DNA from: Tissierella creatinini
GTDB taxonomy: Bacteria > Bacillota > Clostridia > Tissierellales > Tissierellaceae
Assembly: GCA_005046945.1 (NCBI GenBank)
Contig: SUSS01000004.1
Span: 1 to 64,000, forward strand
DNA: 64,000 nt
Reading direction: 5' to 3'
The position numbers and the translations under genes were made by a program. Numbering within the stretch: position 1 is the first letter of the stretch; each line of letters begins with the position of its first letter. Positions 61,639-64,000 of this stretch are shown here, piece after piece. The notes under the pieces were generated by a model. It saw only the letters and a program-made list of their open reading frames with translations, searched no databases and had not been told where the DNA came from.

Positions 61639-62409
61639 ATGATTGATAATAAACCATTTTTAAACAAGCTCAATCCTGTAACCAAGTTAATACTAATGAT
61701 AATACCTACAGTAATAGTCTCCTTTTCATATGACTTATATGTACCTATAAGCTTTTTCTTGCTAATATTGATACTAGGGTCTATATTGGGACAAATAAAA
61801 ATTTTGACCCTATTAAGAAAAATGATAAAGTTCATTTTGGTTGGGATATCCTTTAGTTTTTTTATTTTAGCAACGAGAGCATTAACCAATGACGGCTTAA
61901 ACCAAGAAATAATAATTACAGCTATATCCTTATGTTTTCGAATTATGGTATTTTCACTAACATCTTTATTATTCGTCTTAACTACAGATCCAAATGAATT
62001 TGCCCTTAGCCTCATACACCAATTGAAATTATCTCATAAGATTGTATACCCATTTTTAGTTGCATATAGGTTTATACCTACTTTTCAAGACGAACTGGAA
62101 AAGATAATACTAGCTAAGGAAGTTCGAGGCTTAAGTTCCAATAAAGGTTTTTTTTCAAATTTTATAAATCTACCTAAATATATTCTGCCCTTACTCACTT
62201 CAGCTGTTAGAAAAGGCGAACGGATTTCGATGTCGATGGAAAGCAGAGGATTTGGCCTATATGAAGACAGGACATATTATAGTCTTACAAGTATAAAGGG
62301 ACAAGACTATAAAGCATTGATTATTTTTAGCATGATTAGTATTTTTATATTAATAATAGGCATAAATTATGGATTAATAAACTTTAATCTGGGTTTAGTT
62401 ATAAATTGA
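61639..62409 (+). CDS. ECF transporter T component (EcfT/YkoC-like)
   Basis: The 256-residue protein has about five to six helices and the two coupling motifs AKEVRGLS and SMESRGFGLY, the Ala/Ser-Arg-Gly signatures that contact the ATPases. With the upstream S component and double ATPase it makes a dedicated (group I-like) ECF transporter. The gap to the ATPase gene is 4 bp. Confidence 0.92.
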   Translation: MIDNKPFLNKLNPVTKLILMIIPTVIVSFSYDLYVPISFFLLILILGSILGQIKILTLLRKMIKFILVGISFSFFILATRALTNDGLNQEIIITAISLCFRIMVFSLTSLLFVLTTDPNEFALSLIHQLKLSHKIVYPFLVAYRFIPTFQDELEKIILAKEVRGLSSNKGFFSNFINLPKYILPLLTSAVRKGERISMSMESRGFGLYEDRTYYSLTSIKGQDYKALIIFSMISIFILIIGINYGLINFNLGLVIN

Positions 62410-62427
62410 TTACAAGGAGGAAACAAA

Positions 62428-63171
62428 ATGCCATTTAAAAGCGACAAGGTATCCTATGGACTCCCAACAGATGGATTTAACCAATCTTTAATAAGAGATT
62501 ATATAGAGGATTTAAAGAATACTATAGGATTAACCAGAGAGATAGTCGGAGTTAAACTGTTTTTTGATAAGGAAGAATATGATGCATGCAAGGTACCGAC
62601 TATTAAAGGTAAGGTATCATATTGCATAATGGTTGAAAGGGCAACAAGAGGACATGCCTGTAAATCAACCCTTGAAAATCACAACTGTGACGGAGGAACC
62701 ACAGCCCTTGGACTTGAAAGAAGTACTCATGAAATAGAATCAGGTCAAGTATACTTTTCATATAATTTGTATGCAAGCAATGCTGTTGCTAGGCGTATGA
62801 GAAAGGCTGTAATGGGCTTACATAGGGAAGAAGCTTTAACCTATGGATTATTAGTACAACCCCTTAAAGATTTTGAAGTAGTTCCAGATGTAGTAATTAT
62901 CTTAGGAAATTCATTTCACTCCATGAGATTACTTCAAGGTTATGTTTATAATACAGGAGTCAAGGCTAGTTTAGACTGCAAAGCAATGCAAGCGATCTGT
63001 TCAGAGTGTACTACAGTACCATATATGACTAATGAAATGAACATTTCTACTTTATGCCCAAGTACAAGAATGTTATGTAAGTGGAAACAAGAAGAATTAG
63101 CCATTGGTATACCATATGAGAAGTTCGAAGAAACTGTTAAGGGTGTAATGGCTACACAATTAGAATATTAA
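62428..63171 (+). CDS. DUF169 protein, cysteine-rich, co-transcribed with the ECF transporter
   Basis: The 247-residue soluble protein belongs to DUF169. It has several cysteines in conserved-looking contexts: SYCIMVERATRGHACKST, NHNCDGGTTALGLE, DCKAMQAICSECTTVPY and LCPSTRMLCKWK. The function is unknown; cysteines could bind a metal or cofactor. It follows the T component by 18 bp with a strong GGAGG site and precedes the operon terminator, so its job is probably tied to the transported compound. Confidence 0.85.
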   Translation: MPFKSDKVSYGLPTDGFNQSLIRDYIEDLKNTIGLTREIVGVKLFFDKEEYDACKVPTIKGKVSYCIMVERATRGHACKSTLENHNCDGGTTALGLERSTHEIESGQVYFSYNLYASNAVARRMRKAVMGLHREEALTYGLLVQPLKDFEVVPDVVIILGNSFHSMRLLQGYVYNTGVKASLDCKAMQAICSECTTVPYMTNEMNISTLCPSTRMLCKWKQEELAIGIPYEKFEETVKGVMATQLEY

Positions 63172-63188
63172 TATTTAAGATAATTATA

Positions 63189-63226
63189 ATCCTGTTCAAT
63201 TTCGTAATCTGAACAGGATTATTTTG
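63189..63226 (+). terminator. Terminator of the ECF-DUF169 operon
   Basis: AATCCTGTTCA / TGAACAGGATT with a 10-base loop and ATTTTG tail. Confidence 0.85.
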
Positions 63227-63367
63227 CTATCCTGCTCAAAGATTTGTTGCAAAGTTATATTTGCTTTATCTGTCACCGATATATTGCTGATTTTCTATGT
63301 ATTGTAACCTTTTGTTAACCTAATTTACCTTATACTTGGGTATAATTATCTTAAGGATGGTGATATT

Positions 63368-63919
63368 ATGAAAAAATCAGTATTAATTATGATGATTATG
63401 GTTTTAACATTAGTAACTTTTGGCTGCACAGCAACAGGAGAACCCCTAGATGAACCTGATGACCCAATAGAAGAACCTGTTGACGAGCCGGGAGATGCCA
63501 CTGAAGGGGTAATAATTGAGCCCACAGATAAAGTTGATGTGGCAAATTTAACCATATTGGATGAGTTTGAATTTGACTTTGACCAGGATGATGAAGTGGA
63601 AAAAATCGCCTTGCTAACAGCAGCCCAAAAGGATTCAAACGGAGAAGTTATGTGGGATGATGGACAGGATTGGATGTTAATAATTCAGGATACCGACAAG
63701 GATTATGTACTGGTAAATGAATATGTACAGCTTGGAAGAATAGATTTCAATGTATTTACAGTAGATGAAGATTTCTATATATCTACCCTTAGCCCAAGAA
63801 CTGCAAGCCTTACATTAAACCTATATAAGTATGATAAGGAAAATGATAGCTTTATAATGACTACTCCTTACAATGCCAGCGGTAATGTGAATATGATGAA
63901 AAGCTCCGGAGGATATTAA
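63368..63919 (+). CDS. Predicted acidic lipoprotein
   Basis: The 183-residue protein has a type II signal peptide with lipobox TFGC (Cys20), then an acidic Pro/Glu-rich linker (EPLDEPDDPIEEPVDEPGD) and a compact beta-rich domain with FDFDQDDEVEKIALLTA. The latter resembles the repeat pattern of extracellular VCBS/FG-GAP-like proteins, though that is weak. Function unknown. GGTG lies 7 bases upstream of the ATG. Confidence 0.75.
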   Translation: MKKSVLIMMIMVLTLVTFGCTATGEPLDEPDDPIEEPVDEPGDATEGVIIEPTDKVDVANLTILDEFEFDFDQDDEVEKIALLTAAQKDSNGEVMWDDGQDWMLIIQDTDKDYVLVNEYVQLGRIDFNVFTVDEDFYISTLSPRTASLTLNLYKYDKENDSFIMTTPYNASGNVNMMKSSGGY

Positions 63920-63948
63920 GATGAATCTTAAAAAATGGAGATGTGATT

Positions 63949-64000
63949 ATGGTTAAAAATAAAATCCTAATTTTTTTGATATTAATAGTTATAGGGTCTA
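63949..64000 (+). CDS. Start of a membrane or exported protein (partial)
   Basis: ATG at 63949 is preceded by GGAG at 8 bases and begins MVKNKILIFLILIVIGS, a signal-peptide-like N-terminus. It runs off the right edge. It is probably co-transcribed with the preceding lipoprotein gene. Confidence 0.6.
   Translation, partial: MVKNKILIFLILIVIGS

Overview
The window looks like chromosome from a low-GC, spore-forming or clostridia-like anaerobic Firmicute, most likely of the Clostridia/Tissierellia type. This is an inference from AT-rich DNA, strong AGGAGG ribosome binding sites, a sufCBDSU operon, a flavodiiron protein, DUF438/hemerythrin proteins, type 2 IPP isomerase, ECF transporters and LysM wall proteins. 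I see no rRNA, tRNA or CRISPR array. Most of it is ordinary chromosome, broken by a few scarred or accessory stretches.

Layout. 0-1.6 kb: a mobile-element scar, with one end of an IS3-type element inserted into the 3' tail of a serine recombinase gene, then an orphan HNH-type protein and a four-copy repeat. 1.6-9.2 kb: rlmD, a DUF554 membrane protein, a MarR-controlled heterodimeric ABC exporter and a DUF697-like membrane protein. 9.3-14.3 kb: the SUF iron-sulfur cluster operon. 14.4-20 kb: an arsenic block in two leftward transcription units, arsR-acr3-arsC-arsM and COG0523 GTPase-arsR-permease-thioredoxin, each with a recognisable promoter and operator. 20-46 kb: housekeeping and stress genes, nearly all leftward. 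They include an ATP-grasp ligase, a nuclease-helicase fusion, a CorC/HlyC protein, universal stress proteins, M29 aminopeptidase, a PycB/OadA-like carboxyltransferase, speDE, corA, an ECF S component, MATE, AraC, SixA-CHAD, DUF2207, fni, an LCP protein and DUF438.

46-53 kb holds a lipoprotein, a frameshifted LysM array protein, a radical SAM protein, glycerate kinase, and an oxygen/nitric-oxide stress cluster (flavodiiron protein, hemerythrin, Crp/Fnr regulator). 53.2-57.7 kb is a reshuffled tract: an AlbA_2/Schlafen-type gene between 27-bp direct repeats, a broken small membrane protein gene, an orphan coding remnant, and a pair of genes of visibly higher GC (a nitroreductase-like protein and an AEC permease). 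57.8-59.1 kb contains the decayed remains of a BREX type 1 phage-defence locus: brxA with one nonsense codon, brxB with a homopolymer frameshift and lost 3' end, and a fragment of pglX cut just before its SAM-binding motif. brxC, pglZ and brxL are absent. 59.3-63.2 kb is an intact ECF transporter operon (S component, double ATPase, T component) ending in a cysteine-rich DUF169 gene. The window closes with a lipoprotein and the start of another exported protein.

The most interesting points are the BREX ruin, the repeat-flanked AlbA_2 gene with an operator-like palindrome over its promoter, the ECF-DUF169 operon of unknown substrate, the two-operon arsenic block with legible operators, and the recombined LysM array. 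I found no clearly intact, wholly new system. The best candidate for new biology is the ECF-DUF169 unit.
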